Shown one piece after another: positions 9,151 to 17,718 of a stretch of DNA of 36,607 nt. The DNA is from Streptomyces jumonjinensis (GTDB lineage: Bacteria; Actinomycetota; Actinomycetes; Streptomycetales; Streptomycetaceae), in the NCBI RefSeq assembly GCF_009600885.1, contig NZ_VCLA01000054.1:1-36607 (forward strand), given 5' to 3'. Positions within the stretch are counted from its first letter, which is position 1; the number at the start of each line of letters is the position of its first letter. The notes below the pieces were generated by a model that was not told where the DNA came from, made no database searches, and worked only from the letters and a program-made list of their open reading frames with translations. The translations under genes were made by a program, and so were the position numbers.

Positions 9151-9257
9151 CCTCCATAGGGTCGTTCGATCACATTCTGGTCCGTACCGCGCAACGTCTC
9201 TCCGTTTCGAACGCGCAGAGTACGGAGATTGGACGGCCGGTCCCAGGATGATCTTGA

Positions 9258-9680
9258 TCAGCCGAGGAAGCTCAACCGCACTTGACGGTTGACATTGGAG
9301 ATATTGGTGTCGACGAGGCATACCGACTGCCAGGTGCCGAGCTCCAGCCGTCCCCCGATCACCGGCAGCGTCGCGTGGGGCGGCAGGAAGGCCGGCAGGA
9401 CGTGGTCGCGGCCGTGGCCGGGGGTGCCGTGGCGGTGTTGCCAGCGGTCGTCCGCCGGGAGGAGGGTGTGGAGGGCGGCGAGGAGGTCCTCGTCGCTGCC
9501 CGCGCCGGTCTCGATGACGGCGATGCCCGCGGTGGCGTGCGGGACGAAGACGTTGAGCAGGCCGTCGCGGCCCGCCGCCGTCGAGTGGAGGAAGCGTGCG
9601 CAGGCCTGGGTCAGATCGGTCACCGTCTCGTGGGAGCCGGTGGTGATGTCGAGCAGCTCGGTGCTGAAGGGTGCGGGCAT
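9258..9680 (-). CDS. YjbQ/UPF0047 family protein
   Basis: This small protein of 140 residues belongs to the YjbQ (UPF0047) family, widespread beta-barrel proteins; some members show weak thiamin-phosphate synthase activity, but the physiological role is unsettled. Family features are clear: HATAGIAVIE in the middle, the histidine-rich segment HRHGTPGHGRDH, then LPVIGGRLELGTWQSVCLVD near the C-terminus and a final RQVRLSFLG. Length is typical. The ATG at 9680 is preceded by AGGAG. It is divergent from the FAD oxidoreductase gene at 9788 (107-bp gap). No functional link to neighbours is evident. Confidence 0.92.
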   Translation of the reverse strand: MPAPFSTELLDITTGSHETVTDLTQACARFLHSTAAGRDGLLNVFVPHATAGIAVIETGAGSDEDLLAALHTLLPADDRWQHRHGTPGHGRDHVLPAFLPPHATLPVIGGRLELGTWQSVCLVDTNISNVNRQVRLSFLG

Positions 9681-9787
9681 GGGGTCATCCTCTCCTGCGA
9701 TGGCCGGGGACCGTCGTCGTGTGGGCGGTGTCGTGGGTTCTGGGCGGTGTCCGCTGATGGGTTGCCGGGCAGACGGGACGGTCGATC

Positions 9788-10960
9788 ATGGTTCAGCAAT
9801 CCGCCCCGCCGGAGTCCGCGGCGGACGTCGTGATCATCGGTGGCGGGATCATCGGCGCGTCGACGGCCTTCCATCTGGCGGAGGCCGGGGCCGGGAGCGT
9901 TCTGGTGGTGGAGCGCGGCGAGGAGGCGTCGGGGTCGTCGGGGAAGCCGATCGGGGGGATCCGGGCGCAGTTCTCGGACCCGCTGAACATCGCTCTCGGG
10001 CAGCGGAGTCTGGAGGCGTGGCGGGCGTTCGCCCATCGCCCGGGTGCGGACATCGGCGTCGACTGCGCCGGGTATCTCTTCCTTCTCGGCAGTGAGGAGG
10101 AGGTCGCGACATGCGAGCGTGCCGTCGTCGTGCAGCGGGGGCTCGGGGTGCCCAGCAGGATCATCACCCCCCGTGAGGCCCATGAGCTCTGTCCGTACAT
10201 CGATCCGGGTTCCCTGGTCGCCGCCGCGTACTCCCCCGCGGACGGGCACGCGCTGCCCCGGGCCGCGGTCCATGGCTATCTGCGGGCCGCGCGGCGGCTC
10301 GGGGTCAGGGTGCGGACGGGCTCCGCCGTCACCGGGATCGAGGTAGCGGACGGAAAGGTGCGGGCGGTGCACACCACCGCAGGGACCGTGCGGACCGGGG
10401 CTGTGGTGTGCGCCGCGGGGGCGTGGTCGGCGGAGATCGGGGCCATGGCCGGGGTGGAGTTGCCGGTGACGCCGCTGCGGCGGCAGATCGCGTTCACCGG
10501 GCCGCTCGCTCCCGCTCCGCCGAGGATCCCCTTCACCATCGACTTCGATTCGACGCTGTACTTCCACAACGACCGTGCGGGCGGGCTGCTTCTCGGCTTC
10601 TCCGATCCACTCCAGAAACCGGGTTTCGAACGGGAGTTCAGCCGTGAGTGGCTGACGCCGTTCCGCGCGGCGGCGCTCCGCAGAGCGCCCGCGCTCGCCT
10701 CGATGGAGGTGCGCGGCGGCTGGGCGGGGCTGTACGAGATGACTCCCGACCGCGACGCGCTCATCGGCCGGGCGCAGGAGGTGGACGGCTTCTGGTACGC
10801 CACGGGCTTCTCCGGGCATGGGTTTCTCCAGGCTCCCGCGGTCGGCGAGGTGATGCGCGATCTGTATCTGGGGAGGACGCCGTTCGTCGATGTCGGGCCG
10901 CTCTCCGCCGCGCGTTTCCGGGACGGCCCGGGCACGCGTACCGAGAACCACATCATCTGA
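9788..10960 (+). CDS. FAD-dependent amine/amino-acid oxidoreductase (DAO family)
   Basis: This FAD-dependent oxidoreductase of 390 residues belongs to the DAO fold group (sarcosine oxidase, D-amino-acid dehydrogenase, pipecolate oxidase). The Rossmann motif VVIIGGGIIGAS begins near residue 16, followed by an acidic residue ending the second strand (VVERG). GGIRAQFS and the C-terminal flavin segment FWYATGFSGHGFLQAP are typical. It is followed 17 bp later by an HglS-type 2-oxoadipate enzyme and then a broken ALDH7-type gene. In Pseudomonas putida lysine catabolism an FAD pipecolate oxidase (AmaA), an ALDH (AmaB) and HglS are similarly grouped. By that context it may oxidise L-pipecolate or a related cyclic amine; this is inference, and sarcosine or D-amino acids remain possible. 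Confidence 0.88.
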   Translation: MVQQSAPPESAADVVIIGGGIIGASTAFHLAEAGAGSVLVVERGEEASGSSGKPIGGIRAQFSDPLNIALGQRSLEAWRAFAHRPGADIGVDCAGYLFLLGSEEEVATCERAVVVQRGLGVPSRIITPREAHELCPYIDPGSLVAAAYSPADGHALPRAAVHGYLRAARRLGVRVRTGSAVTGIEVADGKVRAVHTTAGTVRTGAVVCAAGAWSAEIGAMAGVELPVTPLRRQIAFTGPLAPAPPRIPFTIDFDSTLYFHNDRAGGLLLGFSDPLQKPGFEREFSREWLTPFRAAALRRAPALASMEVRGGWAGLYEMTPDRDALIGRAQEVDGFWYATGFSGHGFLQAPAVGEVMRDLYLGRTPFVDVGPLSAARFRDGPGTRTENHII

Positions 10961-10977
10961 CCCCGGAGGAGACGAGC

Positions 10978-12315
10978 ATGATCACGACCTGGGAACTGCG
11001 GGCGGCCTTCGCCCGCCGGCTCTCCGCTATGTACGGGGCCGAGGTCCCCGCGTACACCACGCTCGTGGAGGTGACCGCGCGGATCAACGAGGAGGTGATC
11101 CGCGGGGGCCGCGACGCCGGACGGCTCGGCGGGATCGAGCGGGTCACCGCCGAGCGGCACGGGGCCGTCCGGGTGGGCACCGCGAGGGAGCTGCGACAGG
11201 CCGCCCAGGTGTTCGCCGCTCTCGGTATGCACCCGGTGGGGTTCTACGATCTGCGGGAGGCCGCGGCCTCCGTTCCCGTGGTCTCGACCGCGTTCCGTCC
11301 GATCTCCGGCGGCGAGCTGGAGCGCAATCCCTTCCGGGTCTTCACCTCGATGCTCACCACGGCGGACCGGCGGTTCTTCGACAGGGATCTGGAGGCGCGG
11401 CTGGAGGCGTTCCTCGGGCGGCGTGAGCTGTTCCCGCGTGAGCTGCTGGAGCTGGCGGGGCGCGCGGAGCGGGACGAGGGGCTGGAGAAGTCCTCGGCGG
11501 AGCGTTTTCTCGCGCTGGCCGTCGCCGCGTTCGAGCTGTCCCCCGAGCCCGTGGACCACGGCTGGTACGGCGAGTTGGAGCGGGTCTCCTCCGTCGCCGC
11601 GGACATCGGCGGTGTCGCCAGCACCCATGTCAACCATCTGACGCCGCGGGTGCTGGACATCGACGAGCTCTACCGGCGGATGGGCGAGCACGGAATCACG
11701 ATGATCGACGCGATCCAGGGACCGCCGCGCTGGGACGGTCCGGATGTGCTCCTCCGCCAGACCTCGTTCCGCGCACTGGCGGAGCCCCGGCGCTTCCGTG
11801 CGGCGGACGGCAGAGTGGTCGAGGGAGCCCTGCGGGTGCGGTTCGGGGAGGTCGAGGCGCGGGGGATCGCGCTCACCCGCGCGGGCCGCGCGCTCTACGA
11901 CGAGCTGATCGGCGAGCCCGCTGAGGTGTGGGCCGGCCGGTTTCCGCGTACGGAGCGTCAGCTGGCCCTGGACGGGCTGGCGTACTTCCGCTACGAGGCG
12001 CGCGGGGATCGCCCGCGTGACGGACGGCGGCCCCCGGGTGATCTCGCCGGGCTGCTCGACGGCGGTTGGGTCGCCGCCCGGCCGATCGTCTACGAGGACT
12101 TTCTGCCGATCTCCGCCGCCGGGATCTTCCAGTCGAATCTCACCGGCCAGGGGACGCGCGACACCTCCGCCAGCGGCACGTACTACGACCGGCACACGCT
12201 CTCGGAGGTTCTGGAGCGCCCGGTGCACGACCCTTTCGAGCTGTACGCGGCTCAGCGGGACGGTTCCCTGCGGCAGGCCCTCGGGGCCATCGGACTCCCC
12301 AAGGACGCGACGTGA
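10978..12315 (+). CDS. hglS: 2-oxoadipate dioxygenase/decarboxylase (HglS/YdcJ, DUF1338 family)
   Basis: This DUF1338-family enzyme of 445 residues would convert 2-oxoadipate with O2 into 2-hydroxyglutarate and CO2 in lysine catabolism, using a mononuclear metal. The conserved block VASTHVNHLTPRVLDID (about residues 207-223) carries a metal-binding histidine region, and VYEDFLPISAAGIFQSNL near residue 370 is the characteristic C-terminal block with a glutamate. Length is normal. The ATG at 10978 is preceded by GGAGGAG. It lies between an FAD amine oxidoreductase and an ALDH7-type gene, with a GTGA overlap to the latter, so the three were one operon for breakdown of lysine or 2-aminoadipate. 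Family assignment is secure; in vivo flux is doubtful because the downstream dehydrogenase is broken. Confidence 0.92.
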   Translation: MITTWELRAAFARRLSAMYGAEVPAYTTLVEVTARINEEVIRGGRDAGRLGGIERVTAERHGAVRVGTARELRQAAQVFAALGMHPVGFYDLREAAASVPVVSTAFRPISGGELERNPFRVFTSMLTTADRRFFDRDLEARLEAFLGRRELFPRELLELAGRAERDEGLEKSSAERFLALAVAAFELSPEPVDHGWYGELERVSSVAADIGGVASTHVNHLTPRVLDIDELYRRMGEHGITMIDAIQGPPRWDGPDVLLRQTSFRALAEPRRFRAADGRVVEGALRVRFGEVEARGIALTRAGRALYDELIGEPAEVWAGRFPRTERQLALDGLAYFRYEARGDRPRDGRRPPGDLAGLLDGGWVAARPIVYEDFLPISAAGIFQSNLTGQGTRDTSASGTYYDRHTLSEVLERPVHDPFELYAAQRDGSLRQALGAIGLPKDAT

Positions 12316-12950
12316 CCGAAGGACCCACTGCGACCGGCGTCATCACCCTGCCCGACGACGACTCGCTGCGTTCGCCGGCGAGGGAGAGTCTCAGCGGCTG
12401 CGGTGTCCGGCTGCCCGAGGAGGGCGGCGTGGCCGTCGCCCGTACGCCCCTGACCGGCGGTGCGCTCCTCACCCTGTCCGCTGCCACGGCGGAGCAGGCC
12501 GATCGCGCGATCACCACGGCCGACGAGACCTTCCGCCGATGGCGCACCGTTCCCGCGCCCCGGCGCGGCGCGCTGGTCCGACGGCTCGGCGAACTCCTCT
12601 CCGAGCACCGGGAGCAGCTCGCCGATCTGGTCACCCTCGAAGCGGGCTAGATCCACTCCGAGGCGCTGGGCGAAGTGCAGGAGATGATCGATGTCTGCGA
12701 GTTCGCGGTCGGACCGTCCCGGCGGTCGTACGGACGGACCATGCCCAGCGAGCGGCCCGGTCACCGGCTGTCGGAGAGCCGGCATCCGCTGGGTGTGGCC
12801 GGGGTGATCTCCGCGTTCAACTTCCCGGTCGCCGTCTGGTCCTGGAACACGGCCATCGCGCTGGTCTGCGGCGACACCGTCGTCTGGAAGCCCTCGGAGC
12901 TCACTCCGCTCACCGCGCCGGCCTGTGACGCGCTGCTCGCGCGGGCTCGG
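12312..12950 (+). pseudogene. ALDH7-type aminoadipate-semialdehyde dehydrogenase, nonsense plus C-terminal loss
   Basis: The N-terminal part of an ALDH7 (antiquitin/AmaB-type) aldehyde dehydrogenase, which oxidises 2-aminoadipate semialdehyde to 2-aminoadipate. The GTG at 12312 overlaps the hglS stop. The reading runs normally to LVTLEAG, meets TAG at 12648-12650 (codon 113) where the family usually has lysine, and resumes in the same frame as [19 protein letters not shown] and [21 protein letters not shown], unmistakable ALDH7 text. Similarity stops after about [14 protein letters not shown] near 12948. The remaining half, including the catalytic Glu and Cys, is missing, and the convergent lipoprotein gene begins at once. 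Two independent lesions make it a true pseudogene rather than a sequencing error. Confidence 0.9.
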
Positions 12951-13475
12951 CTACGGCGACACCGGATCGCCGGAGTCGTGCAGTGAGGCCGGTTCGCCCC
13001 GGCCGATGGTCATGGACCAGCGCACTCCGGAGGGAGCTTGGACGGAGACCGTGCCTTTCTTCTCCACTCCTCTGAGGGCGAGCTGGTTGTAGGTGGTCAC
13101 CACTTCGCCGTCGACGCAGTCCAGTGGGAAGCTGGAGTTCACCGGTCTCACGGTGACCTTGATCGTCCCCTTGCCCTGGCATCGCACCAGGACGATCAGA
13201 GCGTCCCCTTTCCTTCCCTTGGCGAACTCGAAACTGCGACTTCCCTGTGTCTCGCCCTGGCGAGCGGCGACGGTCTCGTCTCCGTCCAGCTCAGGAAGTG
13301 GCAGAGCGGAGGGCCGCGCCGAGGCGGAGGAGACGACCGAGGTAGGGGATACCGACGCGGTGGGTTTCGGCGATGGAACGGATTCTCCCCCGTCCGAGCT
13401 GCCGGGCGCGCAGGCAAGGGCAAGAGGGAGAACGGCTGCCGGCAGAATCAGCCGGGCGTGGCAGCGGCGCGGCAC
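12951..13475 (-). CDS. Predicted exported lipoprotein, unknown function
   Basis: This 174-residue protein begins with basic residues and a hydrophobic stretch ending in the lipobox LALAC (Cys about residue 22), so it should be an N-acylated lipoprotein anchored to the outer face of the membrane. A Ser/Pro/Val linker follows (about 25-60), then a compact C-terminal domain of about 100 residues with two cysteines ([11 protein letters not shown] and FPLDCVDGE) that could form a disulfide. I do not recognise the domain. The GTG start shares one base with the TAG stop of the upstream secreted-protein gene (TAGTG), so the two are translationally coupled and probably work together. Its 3' end abuts the truncated ALDH7 pseudogene. 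Confidence 0.8.
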   Translation of the reverse strand: MPRRCHARLILPAAVLPLALACAPGSSDGGESVPSPKPTASVSPTSVVSSASARPSALPLPELDGDETVAARQGETQGSRSFEFAKGRKGDALIVLVRCQGKGTIKVTVRPVNSSFPLDCVDGEVVTTYNQLALRGVEKKGTVSVQAPSGVRWSMTIGRGEPASLHDSGDPVSP

Positions 13476-14146
13476 TACTTGGTCTCCCAGACGTACCAGC
13501 CGATATAACGGGGAGAGTAGACAGTCGCGTTCTGCTTTGTTCCCTTAGTGCAGTTGAGGTAGACGTACTGGTTATAGCCCGCGGTCTTCAACCGGTAGAC
13601 CCCGTAACGGGCATGAGTGGTGGTTCTGGGCGGGGCCTTGGTCACATATTTGTTGCCGACCCTGGCCGTGAGCTTCGCGGAGAGTTCCACGTTGTATTCC
13701 GCCTCGATCTCCGCCAGCACCACGGAAGCACCAGCCTTGAGCTTGCCGCTGACGGAAATGCCGACCTCGCCCGCCACCTCGGAAATGAACTCAGACCTGC
13801 CTGTGCGTCCCGTGGCGTTGTGGTTGGCCTGCGTCACACCTACGCCCTTGTGATGTCTCCCGGTGTACTTCTTGGTGGATTCCCATATCCAGCCCGGCAG
13901 GCACGGCTGGGCCGGGAGGCGGCCGGGGCCACCCGGCGGCTCCTCCTCCGGCGGCGGTGCCGGAGCCTCCCCGTCGACCACGTCTTCGAGGTCCGTCTCC
14001 TCCGGCGGAGCCGGGGGCTCGGTCTCGACCGGCGTCTCGACCGTAGGAGGAGTCGGGGCCTCCGCCAGGGCGGGGCTTCCGACCCCCAGCACGACTATCG
14101 CGAGACTCGGTGCCGTCAACAGGCACGCGATCTTGGGGACACGCAA
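13475..14146 (-). CDS. Predicted secreted protein with Pro/Glu-rich linker, unknown function
   Basis: This 223-residue secreted protein starts at a TTG with a Sec signal peptide (basic start, hydrophobic core, cleavage after SPALA near residue 28). It continues with a Pro/Glu/Thr-rich stretch (about 29-80) that would be an extended cell-wall spacer. The mature C-terminal domain (about 85-223) contains NHNATGRTGRSEFISEVAGE and ends in a tyrosine/tryptophan-rich segment YGVYRLKTAGYNQYVYLNC and IGWYVWETK, suggesting a beta-sheet fold. I do not recognise a named family. It is directly coupled to the downstream lipoprotein gene. The start is uncertain: TTG is chosen because the signal peptide begins there. 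Confidence 0.72.
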   Translation of the reverse strand: MRVPKIACLLTAPSLAIVVLGVGSPALAEAPTPPTVETPVETEPPAPPEETDLEDVVDGEAPAPPPEEEPPGGPGRLPAQPCLPGWIWESTKKYTGRHHKGVGVTQANHNATGRTGRSEFISEVAGEVGISVSGKLKAGASVVLAEIEAEYNVELSAKLTARVGNKYVTKAPPRTTTHARYGVYRLKTAGYNQYVYLNCTKGTKQNATVYSPRYIGWYVWETK

Positions 14147-14419
14147 AATGGAAATACCCCCCGGATAGTACGAGCGAGGGCTTCTCGCCCCGGCCCACAG
14201 GGTTTTGATCTTGCATCGAAATCAACTCCAGAACAAGATCATTTAGATATCCCTGAGGGGAACCTGATGTTCCACATACCGTGCGGCCCCCTCGGACGGA
14301 AGTCCGGGGAGCGTTGGGCGACGCCTCGCGACCTCGCCCGCCGCGGGTCGGCCCAGGGCCGACGGAAGACGGCTTCCAAGAGGGGGAAGATCCGCGGAGC
14401 CCCATGAGTTAGTAGAAGC
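14147..14419. other. AT-richer divergent intergenic region
   Basis: This 273-bp region lies between the secreted-protein gene (minus) and the flavin monooxygenase-like gene (plus). Around 14200-14275 it is noticeably less GC-rich than the surroundings. It holds the inverted repeat GATCTTG (14207-14213) and CAAGATC (14234-14240) with a 20-base spacer, and a short symmetric site GGAAC-N5-GTTCC near 14259. These may be regulator sites for either gene; no promoter hexamers are convincing. Confidence 0.4.
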
Positions 14420-15574
14420 GTGAACGATTCTGGGGTGCGGGAGACGGACGTGGTCGTCATCGGCGCCGGGCAGGCGGGGCTGTCCGGCGCCTACCATCTG
14501 CGGCGGGCCGGTCTGGTCCCGGGCCGCGACTTCGTGGTGCTCGATCACTCGCCGCGTCCGGGCGGGGCCTGGCAGTTCCGCTGGCCCTCGCTGACGTACG
14601 GCAAGGTGCATGGCATGCACGCGCTGCCCGGCATGGAGCTGACCGGAGCCGATGGTTCCAGGCCGTCCTCCGAGGTGATCGGGGAGTACTTCGCCGCCTA
14701 TGAGGAGCGTTTCGGGCTGCGGGTCCACCGGCCCGTCGATGTGGCCGCGGTGCGTGAGGGCGACGGCGGGCGGCTGCTCGTGGAGACCTCGGAGGGGGAC
14801 TGGTCGGCGCGGGCGCTGATCAACGCCACCGGCACCTGGGACCGGCCCTTCTGGCCGCGCTATCCGGGGCAGGAGACCTTCCGCGGCCGTCAGCTGCACA
14901 CCGCCGGGTATCCGGGGCCGGAGGGATTCGCCGGACAGCGGGTGATCGTGGTCGGCGGCGGGGCGTCCGGCACCCAGCATCTGATGGAGATCGCCCCCTA
15001 CGCGGCGGAGACCACCTGGGTGACCCGCAGGCCCCCGGTCTTCGTGGACGGCGTCTTCGACGAGGGCGCCGGGCGCGAGGCCGTCGCCCGGGTGGCGGAG
15101 CGGGTACGCCGGGGGCTGCCGCCGGAGAGCGTGGTCTCGGTCACCGGGCTGCCCCTGAACGACGCGGTCAGGCGCGCTCGCGAGCAGGGGGTGCTGGACC
15201 GGTTGCCGATGTTCGACCGGATCACCCCGACCGGGGCCGTCTGGGACGACGGGCGGGCGGTGGAGGCCGATGTGATCCTGTGGGCGACCGGCTTCCGGGC
15301 GGTGATCGACCATCTCGCGCCGCTGCGGCTGCGCGAGAGCGGCGGCGGCATCCGGATGGAGGGGACCCGCGCCGTACACGACGAGCGGATCCATCTGGTG
15401 GGGTACGGGCCCTCCGCGTCGACCATCGGGGCCAATCGGGCCGGGCGGGCCGCCGTACGCGAGATCGAGCGGCTGCTGGAGCGTGAGCCGACGCCGACGC
15501 CGATCAGGGGCGAGCCCGCGTCCGTGAGCGAGTCCGCGTCCGTGGGTGGGCCCGTGCTCGTCGGCGGCCGGTAG
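14420..15574 (+). CDS. FAD/NAD(P)-dependent oxidoreductase, CzcO/flavin-monooxygenase-like
   Basis: This flavoprotein of 384 residues has two Rossmann motifs: GAGQAG (about residues 14-19, FAD) and VVGGGASG (about 177-184, NAD(P)H). It also has the motif ATGTWDRPFWP and the second-site ATGFRAVIDHL, the general plan of CzcO-type proteins and Baeyer-Villiger or flavin monooxygenases. The substrate is not predictable. The GTG start at 14420 is plausible (AGTAGAAG upstream), with a GTG five codons later as alternative. The C-terminus contains a near-perfect 18-bp tandem duplication encoding ASVSES/ASVGG-type text. It converges with the ABC exporter gene. It could tailor the nearby polyketide-type product, but may be unrelated. 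Confidence 0.85.
   Translation: MNDSGVRETDVVVIGAGQAGLSGAYHLRRAGLVPGRDFVVLDHSPRPGGAWQFRWPSLTYGKVHGMHALPGMELTGADGSRPSSEVIGEYFAAYEERFGLRVHRPVDVAAVREGDGGRLLVETSEGDWSARALINATGTWDRPFWPRYPGQETFRGRQLHTAGYPGPEGFAGQRVIVVGGGASGTQHLMEIAPYAAETTWVTRRPPVFVDGVFDEGAGREAVARVAERVRRGLPPESVVSVTGLPLNDAVRRAREQGVLDRLPMFDRITPTGAVWDDGRAVEADVILWATGFRAVIDHLAPLRLRESGGGIRMEGTRAVHDERIHLVGYGPSASTIGANRAGRAAVREIERLLEREPTPTPIRGEPASVSESASVGGPVLVGGR
15512..15547 (+). repeat. 2 x 18-bp tandem repeat at 3' end of flavoprotein gene
   Basis: Two adjacent 18-bp units (15512-15529 and 15530-15547) differ at only a few positions and keep frame, extending the Ser/Ala/Val-rich tail of the flavoprotein. This is probably replication slippage. 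Confidence 0.7.
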
Positions 15575-15582
15575 CCGGATGC

Positions 15583-15604
15583 CCCCGGCGTACGGAAGCC
15601 GGGG
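15583..15604. terminator. Bidirectional hairpin between convergent flavoprotein and ABC genes
   Basis: A perfect 7-bp stem, CCCCGGC and GCCGGGG, with an 8-base loop sits in the 40-bp gap between two convergent genes. It should serve as terminator for both. Confidence 0.6.
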
Positions 15605-15614
15605 CCGGACCGCG

Positions 15615-17426
15615 TCAGCCAGTAGCCGGGGTCGTCACCTCGCCGTCCCGGCGCACCAGGGCCGCGTACCGCCCGTCCAGTGCGAGCAGCTCCTCATGGG
15701 TGCCGCGCTCGGCCGGGCGGCCCGACTCCAGCACTACGATCTCGTCCGCGTCCCGGACGGTGGAGAGCCGGTGGGCGATGGTGATGGTGGTGCGGCCCGC
15801 GGAGAGGGCGTCGATGGCCTCCTGCACGGCGTGCTCGGTGTGGGTGTCCAGTGCGCTGGTCGCCTCGTCGAGAATGAGGACCGGCGGATCGCGCAGGATG
15901 GTGCGGGCGATGGCCAGCCGCTGCTTCTCGCCCCCGGAGAAGCGGTAGCCGCGCTCGCCCACCAGGGTGTCGTAGCCGTCGGGCAGCGAGGCGATATGGC
16001 CGTGGATCTGTGCGGCGCGCGCCGCCGCCTCGATCTCCGCGTCGGTGGCGTCGGGTTTGGCGAAGCGCAGATTCTCGGCGACGGACGCATGGAAGAGATA
16101 GGTCTCCTGGGAGACCACCCCCACGGCCCGCGCCAGGGTGTCGAAGTCCAGGTCGCGTACGTCGACGCCGTCGATCGTGACCCGGCCGCCGGTGACGTCG
16201 TACAGCCGGGGCACCAGATAGCTGAGGGTGGACTTCCCCGAGCCGGTCGCGCCGACCACCGCGAGGCTGCCGCCCGCCGGGACGGTCAGATCGACGCCGT
16301 CGAGAGTGCGGCGTGCCTGCTCCGCGTCGTACGCGAAGTCGACGCCCTCGAAGCGGATCTCGCCCCGGATCCGGTCCAGCCGGACCGGCCGCTCGGGCTC
16401 GGTGATGTCCACGGTGAGATCGAGATACTCGAAGACCCGCTGGAAGAGCGCGAGCGAGGTCTGTACGTCGACTCCGGTGGACAGCAGACTCACGGCGGGC
16501 CGGAAGAGCCCCTGCTGGAGGGTGACGAAGGCGACCAGGGTGCCGAGGGAGACGGCGGGCCCGCCGCTCTGGAGGGCGAGTCCCGCGGCCCAGTAGATCA
16601 GGGCGGGCATGGCGGCCATCACGATGCCGATGACGGACATCCGCCAGCGGCCCGCCATGCTGGAGCGCACTTCGAGGTCGACCAGCCGCTCCGATTCCTC
16701 GGCGAAGGACCGGGTGAGCGAGTCGGAGCGGCCCATGGTGCGGCCGAGCAGAATGCCGCTGACCGAGAGCGACTCGGTGACCGTGGCGGCCATCACCGCC
16801 AGCTGCTTCTGGCGCTGGGTCGTGATCCGCTTGCGTTCGCGGCCGACCCGGCGGCTGATCCAGACGAACAGCGGCAGCAGAAGCAGCGAGACGACGGTCA
16901 GCCGCCAGTCCAGCGCGAGCATCGCGACCACGGTGGCGATCACGGCCGTGAAATTGGAGACCAGGGAGGTCGCCGTGGAGGTCACGGTCGCCTGCATGCC
17001 GCCGATGTCGTTGGCGATACGCGACTGGACCTCTCCGGTGCGGGTCCTGGTGAAGAATGCGAGCGGCATACGCTGAAGCCGCGCGTAGACCGCGGTGCGC
17101 AGATCGTGCATGACGCGCTGGCCGACGGTGGTGGAGAGATACGTCTGGAGCACGCCGAAGACGCCGTTGAGCACGGCGGTGAGGATCATGCCGAGCGCGA
17201 GCAGGCTGAGCAGCCCGGTGCGGCCCTCGGGGATCGCGGTGTCGAGGATCTCGCGCAGCAGGAACGGTGAGGCCACGGAGACCAGCGAGGCCGCTCCGAC
17301 GAGCAGGCCGACGACGGCCAGGCGACCGCGGTAGGGGCGGAAGAGCCGCAGGATCCGCCCCAGCTGGGCGGGGGGCCGGTCCGGTCCTCCGGGAGGGGGT
17401 GTCCAGTCGATCGATTCGGGGCGCAT
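15615..17426 (-). CDS. ABC-type exporter, fused membrane and ATPase domains
   Basis: This half-type ABC exporter of 603 residues probably works as a homodimer in the cytoplasmic membrane. The N-terminal membrane domain (about 20-320) has the usual six hydrophobic segments, starting LAVVGLLVGAASLVSV. The ATPase domain carries Walker A GATGSGKST (K398), Q-loop SQETYLF, signature FSGGEKQRLAIAR, Walker B VLILDEATSALD and switch histidine IAHRLST. The ATG at 17426 is chosen because AAGGAG lies just upstream; a start nine codons further up is possible. It is divergent from a MarR-type regulator, a common drug-efflux arrangement, and lies next to the tetronate-type cluster, so it may export or give resistance to that product. 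The cargo is not provable from sequence. Confidence 0.93.
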   Translation of the reverse strand: MRPESIDWTPPPGGPDRPPAQLGRILRLFRPYRGRLAVVGLLVGAASLVSVASPFLLREILDTAIPEGRTGLLSLLALGMILTAVLNGVFGVLQTYLSTTVGQRVMHDLRTAVYARLQRMPLAFFTRTRTGEVQSRIANDIGGMQATVTSTATSLVSNFTAVIATVVAMLALDWRLTVVSLLLLPLFVWISRRVGRERKRITTQRQKQLAVMAATVTESLSVSGILLGRTMGRSDSLTRSFAEESERLVDLEVRSSMAGRWRMSVIGIVMAAMPALIYWAAGLALQSGGPAVSLGTLVAFVTLQQGLFRPAVSLLSTGVDVQTSLALFQRVFEYLDLTVDITEPERPVRLDRIRGEIRFEGVDFAYDAEQARRTLDGVDLTVPAGGSLAVVGATGSGKSTLSYLVPRLYDVTGGRVTIDGVDVRDLDFDTLARAVGVVSQETYLFHASVAENLRFAKPDATDAEIEAAARAAQIHGHIASLPDGYDTLVGERGYRFSGGEKQRLAIARTILRDPPVLILDEATSALDTHTEHAVQEAIDALSAGRTTITIAHRLSTVRDADEIVVLESGRPAERGTHEELLALDGRYAALVRRDGEVTTPATG

Positions 17427-17687
17427 GGGCTCCTTCACGGGTAGTCGGTACATCGATGAAGCCACGCGGGCCGGCGGTCGCGCGAGTCGAATACGGGACC
17501 CCGGACGGGACCGCCCGGGCGGCACCCCCGGACGGGACCCCCGGACGGCGAGGCTTCTGGACCGCCGGCCCCGGGGCCTCGCGGCCTGGGCCCTGGGTCT
17601 GGGCCTCGGCCGCCGGGCTCCCCGGCGGCCGGAGCGCGGAACACCCCAGGACCCGGGAGCCCCGGGCGTACAGCGATGTTCTTTCCT

Positions 17688-17714
17688 GAGCATAGCCAAC
17701 TGTTACCTACGCTC
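17688..17714. promoter_or_regulatory. 27-bp imperfect palindrome, candidate MarR operator
   Basis: The site reads GAGC-a-TAG-cc-AAC-t-GTT-ac-CTA-c-GCTC, symmetric about 17701. The paired blocks GAGC/GCTC, TAG/CTA and AAC/GTT all match, giving 10 paired positions per half-site. It lies 31 bp before the MarR start codon, in the divergent region with the ABC exporter. Size and position fit a MarR dimer operator that would repress both genes. Confidence 0.65.
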
Positions 17715-17718
17715 ACAA

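Noticed and set aside
9150..9180. Minus-strand text ERPYGGCGKC just before the recombinase relic, reminiscent of a zinc-finger linker
   Set aside because: Too short, with no second metal-binding half. It is probably chance, or a piece of a different relic joined to the recombinase start.
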